Notes: a model not told the origin generated them from the letters alone. Counted from the stretch's first letter, positions 23,840 through 35,444 are shown. The stretch: DNA of 64,000 bases from Osedax fenrisi (GCA_964019155.1 OZ025240.1:91845198-91909197), one strand, 5' to 3'. Program-made: numbers and translations.

Positions 23840-24002
23840 GTTAGAAGATGTAGGGTTGAAATTAAATATCGAAAAATGTAATTTCTTTAGAAGTGAGATA
23901 TTATTTTTAGGTCATAAGGTATCAATTAGGGGTGTAGAAACTGAGTGATAAGATAAAAGCAGTAAGGGATTGGCCCGTACCTAAGTCATTAAGGGGTAGT
24001 AA
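23828..24002 (+). pseudogene. Reverse transcriptase C-terminal remnant
   Basis: Reads RLEDVGLKLNIEKCNFFR and EILFLGHKVS, then after a frame change DKIKAVRDWPVPKSLRG, the end of a gypsy RT. The catalytic palm is deleted at the 5' side and most of the RT-RNase H link at the 3' side. Confidence 0.75.
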
Positions 24003-24006
24003 GTGT

Positions 24007-25092
24007 GTGGTAATCACTGATAATTCAGCCGTATCATACATTAATCATAAGAAGGAGTTATCAGCATTAGAACAGAGATGGATGGCTAGGTTAGCGGATT
24101 ATGAGGTTACCTACAAGTATAGATCTGGGAAAGAGAATTTGGTAGCGGACGCATTATCAAGGGTACGATATATGCAAGATAGAGAGGAAGAGGTTGACGA
24201 TTACGAAGGGGATATAGCAGAGTTGGGATTAGTAGATATATTACCAATGATGGAGAGAGATAAATTAGTGCTGGAGCAGAGTAAGGATATGGTCATTAAG
24301 AAGGCATTAGTAGTAGCAGGGAAAAATTATTACGTAGGCAGATTAGTAGTTAAGGATGGAGTGCTATTTGAGAAAATGGAAGGACATAATGATAGGTTGA
24401 TGGTACCAAGGAGTTTAGTGATAGAGGTATTGAGAGGAGCACATGAGGAGAATGGTCACCAAGGTATTGATAAGACAACCAGTAAGATAAATGAAATATA
24501 TACGTGGTTAGGCAAGTATCGGGATATAAGGATGTATATAAGAAAGTGCGAGATCTGTAGTAAGGCAAAGGAAGCATATAGGAAGCCGAGGGTAAGAATG
24601 GGTAGCCTGGCAGCAAACAAACCGTTAGCCATATTATTTATCGATTTCATGACGGTAGATAAAGCTAGTGATGGTAGAGAAAATATATTAGTTATGTCAG
24701 ATGCGTATACGAAATACACCAAGGCTATAGCGACTAGGGACCAGACAGCATTAACGGTAGCTAAGGTGATTATGAATGAATGGATTTTTAATTTCGGAGT
24801 ACCTGATAGGATACATTCTGATCAGGGGAGACATTTTATGTCAGCGTTAGTAAAGGAGTTATGTTTACTATTCGGAATACAACAGAGTAAGACAACTCCT
24901 TACCATCCTATGGGAAATGGTCAAGTAGAGAGGATGAATCGGACGATTCAAAGTTTATTAAGGACATTAAGTGTGAATGAGAAAAATAAATGGCCATTAC
25001 ACTTAAATAAATTAACATACGTGTATAATCGGACGCCTCATGCGGTAACCGGGTATTCACCATTTTATTTGATGTTCATGAGGGAGGAATGA
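24007..25092 (+). CDS. RNase H remnant and integrase (361 codons)
   Basis: Begins inside RNase H (VITDNSAVSYI, RWMARLADYEV, NLVADALSRV). The integrase follows: an HHCC finger (HEENGHQGID ... CEICSKAK) and a DDE core with Asp in LFIDFMTVD, Asp in IHSDQGRHF and Glu in GNGQVERMNR, all present. The frame ends at TGA (25090-25092) but homologous sequence continues in the same frame to 25308. Role: insertion of element cDNA. Confidence 0.9.
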   Translation: MVITDNSAVSYINHKKELSALEQRWMARLADYEVTYKYRSGKENLVADALSRVRYMQDREEEVDDYEGDIAELGLVDILPMMERDKLVLEQSKDMVIKKALVVAGKNYYVGRLVVKDGVLFEKMEGHNDRLMVPRSLVIEVLRGAHEENGHQGIDKTTSKINEIYTWLGKYRDIRMYIRKCEICSKAKEAYRKPRVRMGSLAANKPLAILFIDFMTVDKASDGRENILVMSDAYTKYTKAIATRDQTALTVAKVIMNEWIFNFGVPDRIHSDQGRHFMSALVKELCLLFGIQQSKTTPYHPMGNGQVERMNRTIQSLLRTLSVNEKNKWPLHLNKLTYVYNRTPHAVTGYSPFYLMFMREE

Positions 25093-25308
25093 TTGTTAGT
25101 TGATCGGAGATTAGTAGGGATAAAGGAATACGAGGGAAGTGATTGGGTAGAGGATACTCGAAGTAAACTGAAAGAAGTAGAACAGATAATCAGGGAACGT
25201 AAGAGTAGGGAACCGATAGTGGATATAAAATATGATGTATTAGAAGTGGGAGATATTGTGAGAGTAAAACATAGAGTGTTGGGAAGGAGGAAGTTACAGA
25301 ATAGTTAG
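25093..25308 (+). pseudogene. Integrase C-terminal region after in-frame TGA
   Basis: Same frame as the integrase, separated only by TGA at 25090-25092. It ends DIVRVKHRVLGRRKLQ then TAG. A further shifted stretch runs to about 25424 (NAVYRIKNNE, NLKRVIE). This resembles the C-terminal domain of gypsy integrases, now broken. Confidence 0.65.
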
Positions 25309-25455
25309 GGAGATAAGAAGTGGATAGTAATAGAAAAGTAGGAAATAATGCGGTGTATAGAATTAAGAATAATGAATGTGTTAAAAGTGAGAATATAATA
25401 AACTTAAAGCGAGTAATTGAATAAATGGAGGTAAGATTTTTTCGGTTGGGGTGAA

Positions 25456-26111
25456 TGTAGTATGGCAACTACGTGTATAACTGTGCGTAGGTATTTATAA
25501 ATATGTTGTGCATGAGTATACATGTATATAATAGTATACATGTGTTATGTAATTTAGATAAATGTTAATTTAATATATTTTGTGATTTGTATTTTTTATA
25601 TAATTTGATTTCTGGTTTGTAAATTTCGATTAGTTGACGTGCCTTGAACGAATGTAAATGTTATGTAATTTGGATGAATGTTGATTAAATATATTTTGTT
25701 ATTTGTTTTTTATATAATTTGATTTCTGTTTTGTAAATTGTAAAAGAGAGCGTAGTTTATAATTAGATTAACTAGTTTAATCTAGTTATCTAATTAGAGA
25801 TACGCCCACTACGCCCATCACGTGATTTCGTTATTATCGAGAAGTTCGGTATGATATGGTTTATTAGTGCATACAGCGTACACTGAAAGTTTGAGGTTTC
25901 CTCCATTCGCGATTCGTCCAATACGTCCATCCTCCATTCCCCATATACCCCCATCCACGAACGCACCCCTTCCCTATCTACCCCATCCTCGAACGACACC
26001 CCACCCCCATCCACGTCCATCCACGAACCACACCACCTTCCCCATCCACGTCCAGTTTCCATTCAATAAATCCATAACCTGTCGAGAACTATCATTCTCC
26101 GTTTTCCGGAG

Positions 26112-26117
<6 letters not shown>
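25456..26117 (+). repeat. Right LTR (662 bp)
   Basis: Same ends as the left LTR. By eye it differs by about five substitutions, a roughly 18-bp insertion containing GTATATAATA near position 70, and a single extra C. Confidence 0.95.
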
Positions 26118-26157
<40 letters not shown>

Positions 26158-26392
26158 TATATATTTAAAGTGTTCGAGTATAATGTGTCATTAATTTGTA
26201 AGATATTTCATTTCCTTTGTATATTTATAATACAGTATTTATGTATATTTATTTATATATAAGAACATTTTTATTATTATTTTATATTAATTAAGTATAT
26301 ATAAAGTTACAATTGTATGTAGAATCAACTGGATTCATGACTATTTTTTACTATGGCGTACATGTTAATAATCTGTCACTTCTCGGTTGTAG

Positions 26393-26492
26393 AATCCTGG
26401 GATCTATGGCTAATTCTGAATATTTCTCGAAAGCGTACAACTGCAAAGTAGGATCTAAAATGAACCCAGTACATAAGTGTAAATTATGGTAG
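26393..26492 (+). CDS. M13 peptidase terminal exon 18
   Basis: Acceptor GGTTGTAG. One base completes the Arg codon from exon 17, then ILGSMANSEYFSKAYNCK, GSKMNP, KCKLW and TAG at 26490-26492. The C-terminal CxxW is the M13 signature. Phase and homology join it to exon 17 across 13.7 kb. A possible AATAAA lies at 26644-26649. Confidence 0.93.
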
Positions 26493-27339
26493 AGAATATT
26501 AATATTTTTAAATGTATCTATAGGAAATTATTGTTAATGTCTGCAAAATAATTATGTTTTTGTTATATGTTAATAGAAAGACAACTGCATTTGATATGAT
26601 CAATTATATATAACATTTTTATTAGTCAATTTTATATTTTTATAATAAATATTATAATGTTATAAATATATTAATTATATTTTTATAATATAGAATATAT
26701 ATTTATATTATATTATAATATATATATAATTACTATATTATAATATTATTATATCATTATATTTAATATAATATATTAATTATATATAATATATTTTATT
26801 ATATTATATATATAATATACTATATTATATATAATATATTATTATAATAATATATATTATTATTTCAACGTAGACGAATATATTGTTAAATCAATAAATA
26901 ACTAATTTATAAAAACGTATCTATTGATTTTTATTTATTTGTTTTATAAAATTATATAAAATATATATATTACATCAACAAACTTATTTCTTACCACATA
27001 CCTACTATATAATATATTATAAAATGACTACCCTTATATATACCCTATACATCATAATATATTAATCCCATGATATAGAGTAAGATTCATATTTATTTGA
27101 ATCTAAGTATACATTAATTACTATTATTTAATAAATATTATAAATTAATATTATTTATTAATTATTATTATTCGTGTATTTTAATGTTCAATATTGGATA
27201 TTATACGTAAGATTTAAATTAGATATTTAAATTGTGTCTATAAATTCGTTGATTCAATTTAAATAAATCCTATTTATAATATATTAATGAATAGAAAATA
27301 ACATATCAGGATAAATCAAGTTATTTTATATAAAATTAT
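26493..27339. other. M13 3' flank, AT-rich
   Basis: Downstream of the M13 stop. AT-rich, with (TATA/ATAT) palindromic runs at 26640-26850. A possible AATAAA at 26644-26649. No other gene seen. Confidence 0.6.
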
Positions 27340-27518
27340 ATATAATTAAGACGTTCGCTATAACTAATATATTCTAATCCACATCTTCCGAATAATGTTC
27401 TCGTAAATACTCGATGAACCCTTTCTGTCTTATCAGCTAGACCATTATATCGTCTAGCTTTCAGACCAGGGTTCCATACTGTCGTCGACAATTCTACTTT
27501 TGGACGAGCATAGGTAAT
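27340..27518 (-). mobile_element. Antisense LINE, RT C-terminal piece (split copy)
   Basis: The minus strand reads STTVWNPGLKARRYNGLADK, ERVHRVFTRTLFGRCGLEY and ISYSERL, the thumb region typical of Jockey/CR1-like RTs. It is the continuation of the antisense LINE at 29,611-31,090, cut by the inverted-repeat element. Confidence 0.75.
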
Positions 27519-27519
27519 A

Positions 27520-29610
27520 TAGGGGAAAGTCTCCGATTACCGACCCCCTCCTAATACTGAACCCCTCTCGTATCTCAGTAACTATAAGAGATATCAAAAA
27601 ATTATTTATACATGAACTGTTAGAAATGTAATGATAATTACGAATAAGTATATTGTTTTAAAAAATATTCAATCCTACAATTATTATTTGATAACATGTA
27701 ATATTCTTTTTTTACTTTTTAAATATTTGAATAATAACTTTTTTTAAATCATTATAAATACTTTATTAATTAAAAGAAAACTTAATACTGCGTAATATTG
27801 TAGATCAATAAAATGTTTATAACTATTATTTAAATAATTCAATTTGAATAACTATTAACCAAAATATCTTAATTATAGCAACCCATATGATTTTCCTAAT
27901 ACCAACCCCCTAAATTACCCTAATAACGACCACGTTTGATTTATAATATCCAATTAAAATAGATCAGTATTTTACTTTAAAATATGTCATAAGTTGTTTG
28001 TGTATCATTGATATAGATTAAGGATTTATGATTCCATTCGATTATATACATACTGATCAATACCTAAATATTAAATAATAATATACACCATTTTAATATA
28101 ATACTATAAAGTTTAAACTATAAAAAAATTATAGAAAAACATATGGAAATCAGAAAGATCTATTTCATAATTTCATAGATTCTAAAAAAGCATTTGATCG
28201 AGTGTGGCATCAAGGAATTTGGCAGGTTATGGACAATTTTGTATATCTGATGGGATAACGCAACTGATTAAATCACTTTATAAAAGTTCAACTTGTGCAA
28301 TTCTACTAGACAATAATAAAGGTGATTACTTCAAAACAATAGTTGGTGTATGGCGAGGTTGTCTCTTATCGCTAATTCTTTTCAACATTTATCTTGAACA
28401 AATAATGTCAGATATGTTAAAAGATCATCATACAAGCATATCTATTGGCGGAAGAACAATTTCAAACTTACGATTTTCAGATGACATAGATCTAACAAGC
28501 GGAAATAACTACGAACTACAAAAGCTAACAGATAGACTAGCATTACATGCAGGTAATTACTGTATGGAGGTCAGCAGTGAAAAAAGAAAAACTATAGTAA
28601 ATAATAATACAAATAATGTACATGCTAAGATCATAATGAATGGAGAAGAACTGAAAGAAGTAAATCAATTTAAGTACTTAGGTTCTACACTTAAAAAAGA
28701 TGGTTCAAGCGAAGGAGAAATCAGAATACGTATAGCTACTGCAACATCAGCAATAGTAAGACTTGACAAAATCTGGACAAGCAAAAAGATTAGCTTCACC
28801 TTAAAGTACACCTATATAAATCATTTGTACTCTCGATATTTCTATATGGATGTGAATCATGGACTATACTAGAATCCATGGAGAAGAAAGTAGTTGCATT
28901 TGAAAACAAATCTCACAGACGTCTCTTATGTATCACTTACCGACAAAAATAACAAACGTAATCGTAAAAGACAAAATTGTGTCACTGGTTGAAAACTATG
29001 TTCCTCTCCTCGCAATAGTCAAAAAACAGAAATTATGTTGGTTCGGCCACAACACTCGACACAACTCTTTAGCCAAAATGATTCTTCAAAGTAAAGTAGA
29101 TGGAAAAAGATCGCAAGTTTAAACTGGATGAATAATATTTGCAAATTGACATCGAATAACTTAGAGGATTTGTTACTAATCACGTTAAACCGAGATGATA
29201 GGAGAAGTTTATGTTATCATAGAAGTGTTTATGTTCCCCCTACGATTCTCGAGTCACGGGACTAAAGTTAAGTAAGTAAAGTTTAAATTTAAATTTAATA
29301 TCACTATTAAACCATAAATTCAATAAAAAATAATTGCGTTCATGTTATAATTAATTATATTTATGAATAATAACTATGTTGATTGGATATTATGATACTA
29401 CAATTATTTATACCACGATTATTTTAGGGGGTCGGTAATAGGATAAGGGGGTCGGTATTAGGAACATGTATCCGATTACCGACTCCCTTGTTTATTCTTG
29501 TAAATATAATTATATCAAAAATTTAAAATAGTCACATTATTCATTTCCATAATATTACCTTATTTATAAAAAATTTCAAATAAATATATTGAATCTAATA
29601 CTTTCCCCTA
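27520..29610. mobile_element. AGGGGAAAG-ended inverted-repeat element, 2.1 kb
   Basis: Starts TAGGGGAAAGTCTCCGATTA; the right end in reverse is TAGGGGAAAGTATTAGATTC. Subterminal ACCGACCCCC words occur at both ends. TA flanks both ends, fitting a TA target duplication. No transposase seen. It interrupts an antisense LINE and contains a sense LINE fragment (28140-29280). Related ends recur at 46679, 51017 and 63961. Confidence 0.75.
28140..29280 (+). mobile_element. LINE RT fragment nested in the inverted-repeat element
   Basis: Reads DSKKAFDRVWHQGI, then a frame at 28204-28872 with GVWRGCLLSLILFNIYLEQI, LRFSDDIDLTSG, IIMNGEELKEVNQFKYLGST and RLDKIWTSKKIS. After stops, RRLLCITY, then a frame at 28928 with KLCWFGHNTRHNSLAKMIL. 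This is the RT core to C-terminus of an RTE-like or related LINE. GVRQGC has become GVWRGC and ADD has become SDD. Endonuclease absent. Confidence 0.75.
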
Positions 29611-31090
29611 TGCCTTTATAAGTGTATTAATATCATTAGTTAAAAAACAACGGAATAAATTATTAATCGTTAAAATAGCACCCCTACAACAATATAATAT
29701 ATACTTATCAAAATATAAATATATATAAAATTGTATACCTAAATCTTTATGTATCATATGTATCAATTACCGTATTATCTATATAGTAGATTGGCATATA
29801 TATACTATATAATGTCATTATTGCTGTTTTATGCGAAGCGATATCGAGTTGCCAACTATATCTCCATGATAAAAATGAATTTATCGCTAATTTCATGTGA
29901 TTTCTATCAGATATATTTTTAGATTGTATGTGAATTTTTGAATCATCTGCAAATAGCTCAATTTTTATTTTATCAGTAAATAAATTAGTTACATCATTAA
30001 TAAAAATAATAAAAAGATTGGGTCCAATAACTGAGCCCTGAAGCACGCCTGATAATATATTTTTTAATTTAGAATATGTATAATTTATTTTGACTAATTG
30101 TTTTCTATTAGTTAAAAAACTTTCAATCCATTTATAAATATTACCAGATATGCAAATATCTTTGATTTCAACAAGAAGTTTTCTGTGTGATTCTTTATCG
30201 AAAATCTTTTAAAGTTGAAATAACTAATATCTATAAATATGTTATCATTAATAGCTGATGTCCATGTTTTAAAACAAGATAACAATTGTAATTCAACATA
30301 CTTACATCTTGTAAAACTAAATTGCGATGGAGATAAAAGTGATTTTTTAATAAAAATTATGTAATACTATTAGTTACAATTTTTCAAATACCCTTGACAT
30401 TATACAAGTTATTGAAATTGGCCGATAATTTTCTTTAACAGAAGGATCGCCATTTTTAAAAAATTGAAGTAATAAAACTATATTTTCACATAAAGGGACA
30501 TTTACCAGAATTAATGTATTTATTAAATATTATTAATAGTGGTAATAATAAATCATTTGAGAATTTTTTAAATATAAAAGATGGTATTTTATCTGGAGGA
30601 ATTGTATATGAATTGAAAAGTTGACTTAAAATGTGTCTAACATTTTCTCTTGTAAATATAACATTATTAATTGTTTCATTTGTTTTCAGTGTGTGATCCG
30701 GAATGATACCATTGTCTATTGTAAAAAATTGATGTAAATTGCTCATTTAATAGTCTTGCTTTATCGTAATCTAGTGATGCATATGTATTATCATCTTTGA
30801 TTAAAGGAGATATTTCATTGTAAGATGAACATCTAGAATTAATATATTTATAGAATAATGATTTATTATATGAATTGATAATCTTATACTCTCTATTCAA
30901 AATAAAATTATTAATATTATAATGTAGAAGAGATTGTGAATCTCGCCACTTATTGTGATGAATAATTGACATATTCCTATTTTTAAAATTTCTTAAGCAT
31001 TTTAATTGAATAGAGTGTATATATGTTGGGTATTTACTTGTATTATTAACAACTTTTGCCATTGGAACTGTTTTATCAATTGTCATGTAT
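29611..31090 (-). mobile_element. Antisense LINE RT region (5'-truncated, split)
   Basis: Minus-strand blocks: 31086-30676 (KCLRNFKNRNMSIIHHNKW, then FYKYINSRCSSYNEISPLI), 30746-30486 (FTRENVRHILSQLF, KIPSFIFKKF) and 30046-29747 (LQGSVIGPNLFIIFINDV, ELFADDSKIH). RT of Jockey/CR1 type, with FADD in place of YADD. Several frame breaks. No endonuclease remains. It continues at 27518-27340 beyond the inserted element. Confidence 0.78.
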
Positions 31091-31137
31091 ATTTGTGCTT
31101 ATATCCAATATAAATAAACAATAAAGTACACATATGG

Positions 31138-31176
<39 letters not shown>

Positions 31177-31291
31177 TTTTATCCTTTTATTATTCTATGT
31201 ATAATAAATAAGATATATTATATATAATAGCATATAGCATATAACATATAGAAATATTTTAAATATTTCGAAAATATATTACTTATAAAAA

Positions 31292-32076
31292 ATGGCAAAT
31301 AAAAAAAAAATGACAACATTAATTTAAATTTAAAGGATTTTAATGAAATATTATCTAATCAAAAAATTATAATTGACAATCAAGCAATAATAATTGAAAA
31401 AAAAAATGATGACAATTACTTAAATTTAAATGATTTAAAAGAAATGTTATCTAATCAAAAAATAATAATAGATAATCAAGCAATAATAATTGAAAATCAA
31501 AACACAATAATTAACAAATTAACAAACGCAACACATAAGTCAGATTTACAATCTTTCGCAGAAATTACAAAACTAAATATAAACTCAGCAATCCAAACTA
31601 ATATGACCAATACTATAAGAAAGACAATAAATGAAAATAATGTTAACGTTGAAAAAAATAAATCCATAATACTGTATAATGTTAAAATGGAAAATGATGA
31701 CAATTTCGAAACAAGAACAAGTAATGAATTAAATAAAATACATGATATACTGAAAAATACTGAATGTGATTATAAAATAACTAAATACCATAGAATAGGA
31801 AAATATGATGATAAAGCTAATAAAATAAGACCAATAAAAATAACATTTAATACAGAAAACGAAAAACAAGACATTATAAATTCAGCACATAAATTAAAAA
31901 ATACGCAATATAGTAAGATTAGTATATCACAAGAATATACAAAAGAACAATTAATAGAAATACAAAAGCTCTCCATAGAAGCTAAAGGTAAAACAACCAA
32001 TGGACACAAATTTGTGGTAAGATGTTCAATAAATAATACATTCAAAATAATAGAATTACAAAATAAAAATGAATAA
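31292..32076 (+). pseudogene. LINE ORF1 protein, one frameshift at an A run
   Basis: ATG at 31292 reads MANKKK, then the frame changes at the A run 31301-31310; one more A would join it to the long frame. The N-terminal part holds two copies of a 32-residue unit (LSNQKIIIDNQAIIIE), suggesting a coiled coil. The frame from 31444 continues with SIILYNVKMEND and KITKYHRIGKYDD, an RRM-like segment as in other LINE ORF1s. TAA at 32074-32076 overlaps the ORF2 start. Confidence 0.7.
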
Positions 32077-34997
32077 CTCAAAAGAAAAAAATGAATATAT
32101 AACAACAAACAATTTTAATAAAATAAAAAAAAAAATAGACGAACATAATCTAACATTTATACATCTAAATATACGAAGTCTTAATCACAACTTTGAATAC
32201 TTGACAGATTTTTTAAATTTATTAACAAAAAAACCAGAAATAATTTGCCTTTCAGAAACCTGGCTAAATAACATAAATAATAATAACTTAAATATACCTA
32301 ATTATAAACAGGTAATAAATAATAGACATTGTCAAGATAAGAGACGAGGAGGGGGAATATGCATATACGTAACTAACAACCTAACATATAACATAGTAAA
32401 TGAACTGACATTTAATATAATAGATTATATAGAAATAGTAACAATAGAAATAATACAAGACAGTGATAATAAAAATATAACAGTATCATGTATCTATAAT
32501 ATAAGAGTTTAATACAATATTTTATGATAAATTTCATAAATTCATCAACAAAAAACTTATAATAATGGGGGATTTCAATATAGACACGACGAATAATATA
32601 AATTCAAAAATAAACCAACTAATGCACCAATTAGGACTAACACCACTTATACATTCAAATACAAGACCAATATACAATACAAATACAAACTTAATAATTG
32701 ACCAAATCTACACTAATATAGATAGAAATTTCATAGGAAAAAGTGGTATAATACAAGAACAAATAACAGACCATCTTCCAATATATGCAAACTTTAACTT
32801 AAATAACAGATTACTGAAAAATAAAACATTAATAACAACAAGAAAAATTAAAAACAATAATATTGTAACATTTATTAAAAATCTATTACAAATAAAATGG
32901 GACACTGTATATAATAACAATAATGCAGAAGATGCCTATAATATTTTCTACACTCAATATATAAATATAATAAACAAACACTTTCCCATAATCACTTCAA
33001 AAGTATCATCACAAATATTCTCTAAAAACTGGATAACAAATAACATAAAAAGAAAAATAAATAAAAAACAAAAACTATTTAACGCATATCTACAAAGTAA
33101 ATCAGAATTAGATTTATACGTTTATAAATCTTATAGAAATAATTTACAAAACACAATAAAACAAGCAAAACAAAAATACATTAACAAACAAATAAACGAT
33201 AACATAACATCGAAAGAACACTGGAAAACAGTAAATAATATCATTAATACAAATGTAAATAAACACAATATTACATACATTAAAGATAAAAACAATAAAA
33301 ATACATTTGACTCAAGTAAAATAGCAAATATATTTAATGAACAATTTATTAATAATGCACAAATTATAAATGATCAATTTAAAAATCAAAATATAATAAA
33401 TCCTGTAGAAATACCAAATATAAATAATTCTATATTCATAGAACCTACCAATAAACAAGACATAACTTCAATAATAAAAAATAGTAAATTAAAAACCTCA
33501 TTAGATATAAACCTAATTAACATGAAAATTGTAAAAATATCAATAGATAATATTTCATCACCACTAACACATATTTTTAATTTATGTATTAGTGAAGGTA
33601 TATTTCCACAAAAAATGAAAAATTCCATAATAAAACCCATATATAAAAATAAAAACCAATACGAACCATGTAACTACAGGCCCATATCAATACTATGTCA
33701 AATTTCAAAAATATTTGAAAAAATAATACATATAACATATTATACTTCATTTTTTCAAAAAAACCTAATTATATCTAATACACAATACGGATATACTAAA
33801 AAGCATAACCCAACACATGCTATTTTAGATTTATATAACCATATATTAATAAACAAAGAACAACAAAAATCAATAAATACTCTATTCCTTGATCTAAGCA
33901 AAGCATTTGACACGCTAGATCACAACATATTAATAGATAAATTATATAAATATGGAATAAGAAGCAATTCGCTACAACTTATCAAAAGCTACCTAAGTAA
34001 TCGAAAACAAGTTGTTTTGATAAATGATAAAAAATCACAAATATTATGTAATAATATTGGGGTACCACAAGGATCAATACTTGGTCCTCTCCTATTTATA
34101 ATATACACAAATGACCTATCATTATTATTCAATAATAACCAACAAGTAAAACTTATAGTATATGCTGATGATACAGCAATAACATTTACAAGTGAAAACA
34201 ATGAAAAATTAAAATATACCATAGATAATATGATTACAAAAATAGAAAAATGGTACACATTTAATAAACTTAAAATAAATATCAATAAAACTAAAATAGT
34301 CAATTTCCACTCGAGAAAATACAGTAACATACATCTAAAAATAAATAACATATCAATACAAAATGAAATAGAATATAAATATCTAGGAATAATAATTGAC
34401 AAAGATATAAACTTTAAAAATCATATATTTAATCTTAATAATAAATTATCGAAAATACTTTACTCAATAAGCAGACTATCAAAATACATTAAGACAAAAC
34501 CAATGATTATCATATATAACAGCCTATTCCTGCCACACATAATGTATGGAAATATAATATGGGGTAATATTTATAAAAGTAATCTTACAAATTTAATTCT
34601 CACACAAAAAAAAATCATAAGAATAATAAACAAAACCAAATATTTCAGAGAACATACAAATTTGCTATTTGAAAGGAATAATATATTAAAACTCAATAGT
34701 TTAATAAAATATAACACGCTAATATACATGCATGACCATCACAATAATAATCTACCACAAAATATTTATAACATACATAAAAAACATGAAAATAAAAATA
34801 AAAATAAATTAAGGAAATCACCAATCTACAAAATACCTTATACAAAAAAAAGTCAACTAATAAATAGTATCCTAACCATGGGACCTAAGTTATGGAATGA
34901 TCTAAATGGAGATATCCAAATTATAAAAAACAAAAATTTAAATAAAAAAAAAATAAAAAATCAACTCATTGAGATACAAAAAAAAATTAAAAATTAA
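32069..34997 (+). pseudogene. LINE ORF2, endonuclease and reverse transcriptase, one frame break
   Basis: ATG at 32069 lies inside the ORF1 end (ATGAATAA). The APE-type endonuclease contains LTFIHLNIRSLNHNFEYL, EIICLSETWLNN and RRGGGICIYV; after a frame break at about 32,500-32,520, LIIMGDFNID and TDHLPIYANF follow. RT: YRPISILCQISKIFEKI, LDLSKAFDTLDHNIL, GVPQGSILGPLLFIIYTND and intact YADD. The C-terminus GPKLWNDLNGDI is L2/CR1-like. From 32565 to 34997 the frame is open for 810 codons. Confidence 0.9.
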
Positions 34998-35061
34998 AAA
35001 AAAATTAAAAAAAATAAATTATATAAATAAATTATAAAAAAAAAAATAATAAATTATATAT

Positions 35062-35194
<133 letters not shown>

Positions 35195-35444
35195 TTTATA
35201 TTTATGTTTTTAAATGATAATAAAATATCTTATAAAACATAAGAAGAAAACGAAATGAAAAAAAGTAAAGTAATTCAACAAAAAAAAACGTTCCGGTGAT
35301 GGTGGGCAGTTCTGGTGATGGTGATGCAGGCGACAGCATAGAAAAGATAATTATCTTCATTTGAAGCCTTTTAGAGGAAACAATAATATAATGAATTTAA
35401 TAATTCACATGATATATATATATATACAACTTTCTTCTAATAAA

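Larger units (their letters stand above)
22316..26117 (+). mobile_element. Ty3/gypsy-like LTR retrotransposon, internally deleted
   Basis: Two nearly identical LTRs (22316-22959 and 25456-26117) bound about 2.5 kb. Inside: a candidate primer-binding site after the left LTR, gag (23297-23839), a small RT 3' remnant, an RNase H remnant and a largely complete integrase. Order RT-RNaseH-integrase and the H2C2 finger mark Ty3/gypsy. Protease, the RT core and the front of RNase H are missing. Flanked on both sides by (AT)n. No env seen. Confidence 0.92.
304..26492 (+). pseudogene. Neprilysin-like M13 zinc metallopeptidase gene, 5' end outside window, probably disrupted
   Basis: Eighteen + strand exons read in order as an M13 (neprilysin/ECE family) ectopeptidase, from the mid N-terminal domain to the stop. 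M13 enzymes are type II membrane proteins that cleave small extracellular peptides. Seen: the family blocks NYMLW, GRMFVDKYFDE, AFKEMLD, VNAFYNPLHNR, FPAGILQ, the zinc motif GHEITHGFD, the second zinc motif NENLADNG, VHSPGRF and the terminal KCKLW. The transmembrane N-terminus is upstream of the window. Lesions: a TAA in exon 10 (7336-7338), a 10-bp frameshift in exon 12 (8332-8346), no GT at the exon 12 donor, and an exon 4/5 phase conflict. Most exons keep clean frames and splice sites, so decay is recent, or some lesions are assembly errors. The last intron is 13.7 kb and filled with retroelements. Family assignment is firm; pseudogene status is inferred. Confidence 0.85.
31292..35058 (+). 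mobile_element. Near-complete A-rich LINE (L2/CR1-like)
   Basis: ORF1 (31292-32076) and ORF2 (32069-34997), then an A-rich 3' end and a long (ATT)n tract from about 35062. The coding strand is strikingly rich in A and poor in T, unlike neighbouring elements. Only two breaks are needed to explain the frames: one in an A10 run of ORF1 and one at about 32,500 in ORF2. Probably a fairly recent insertion. Confidence 0.85.
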
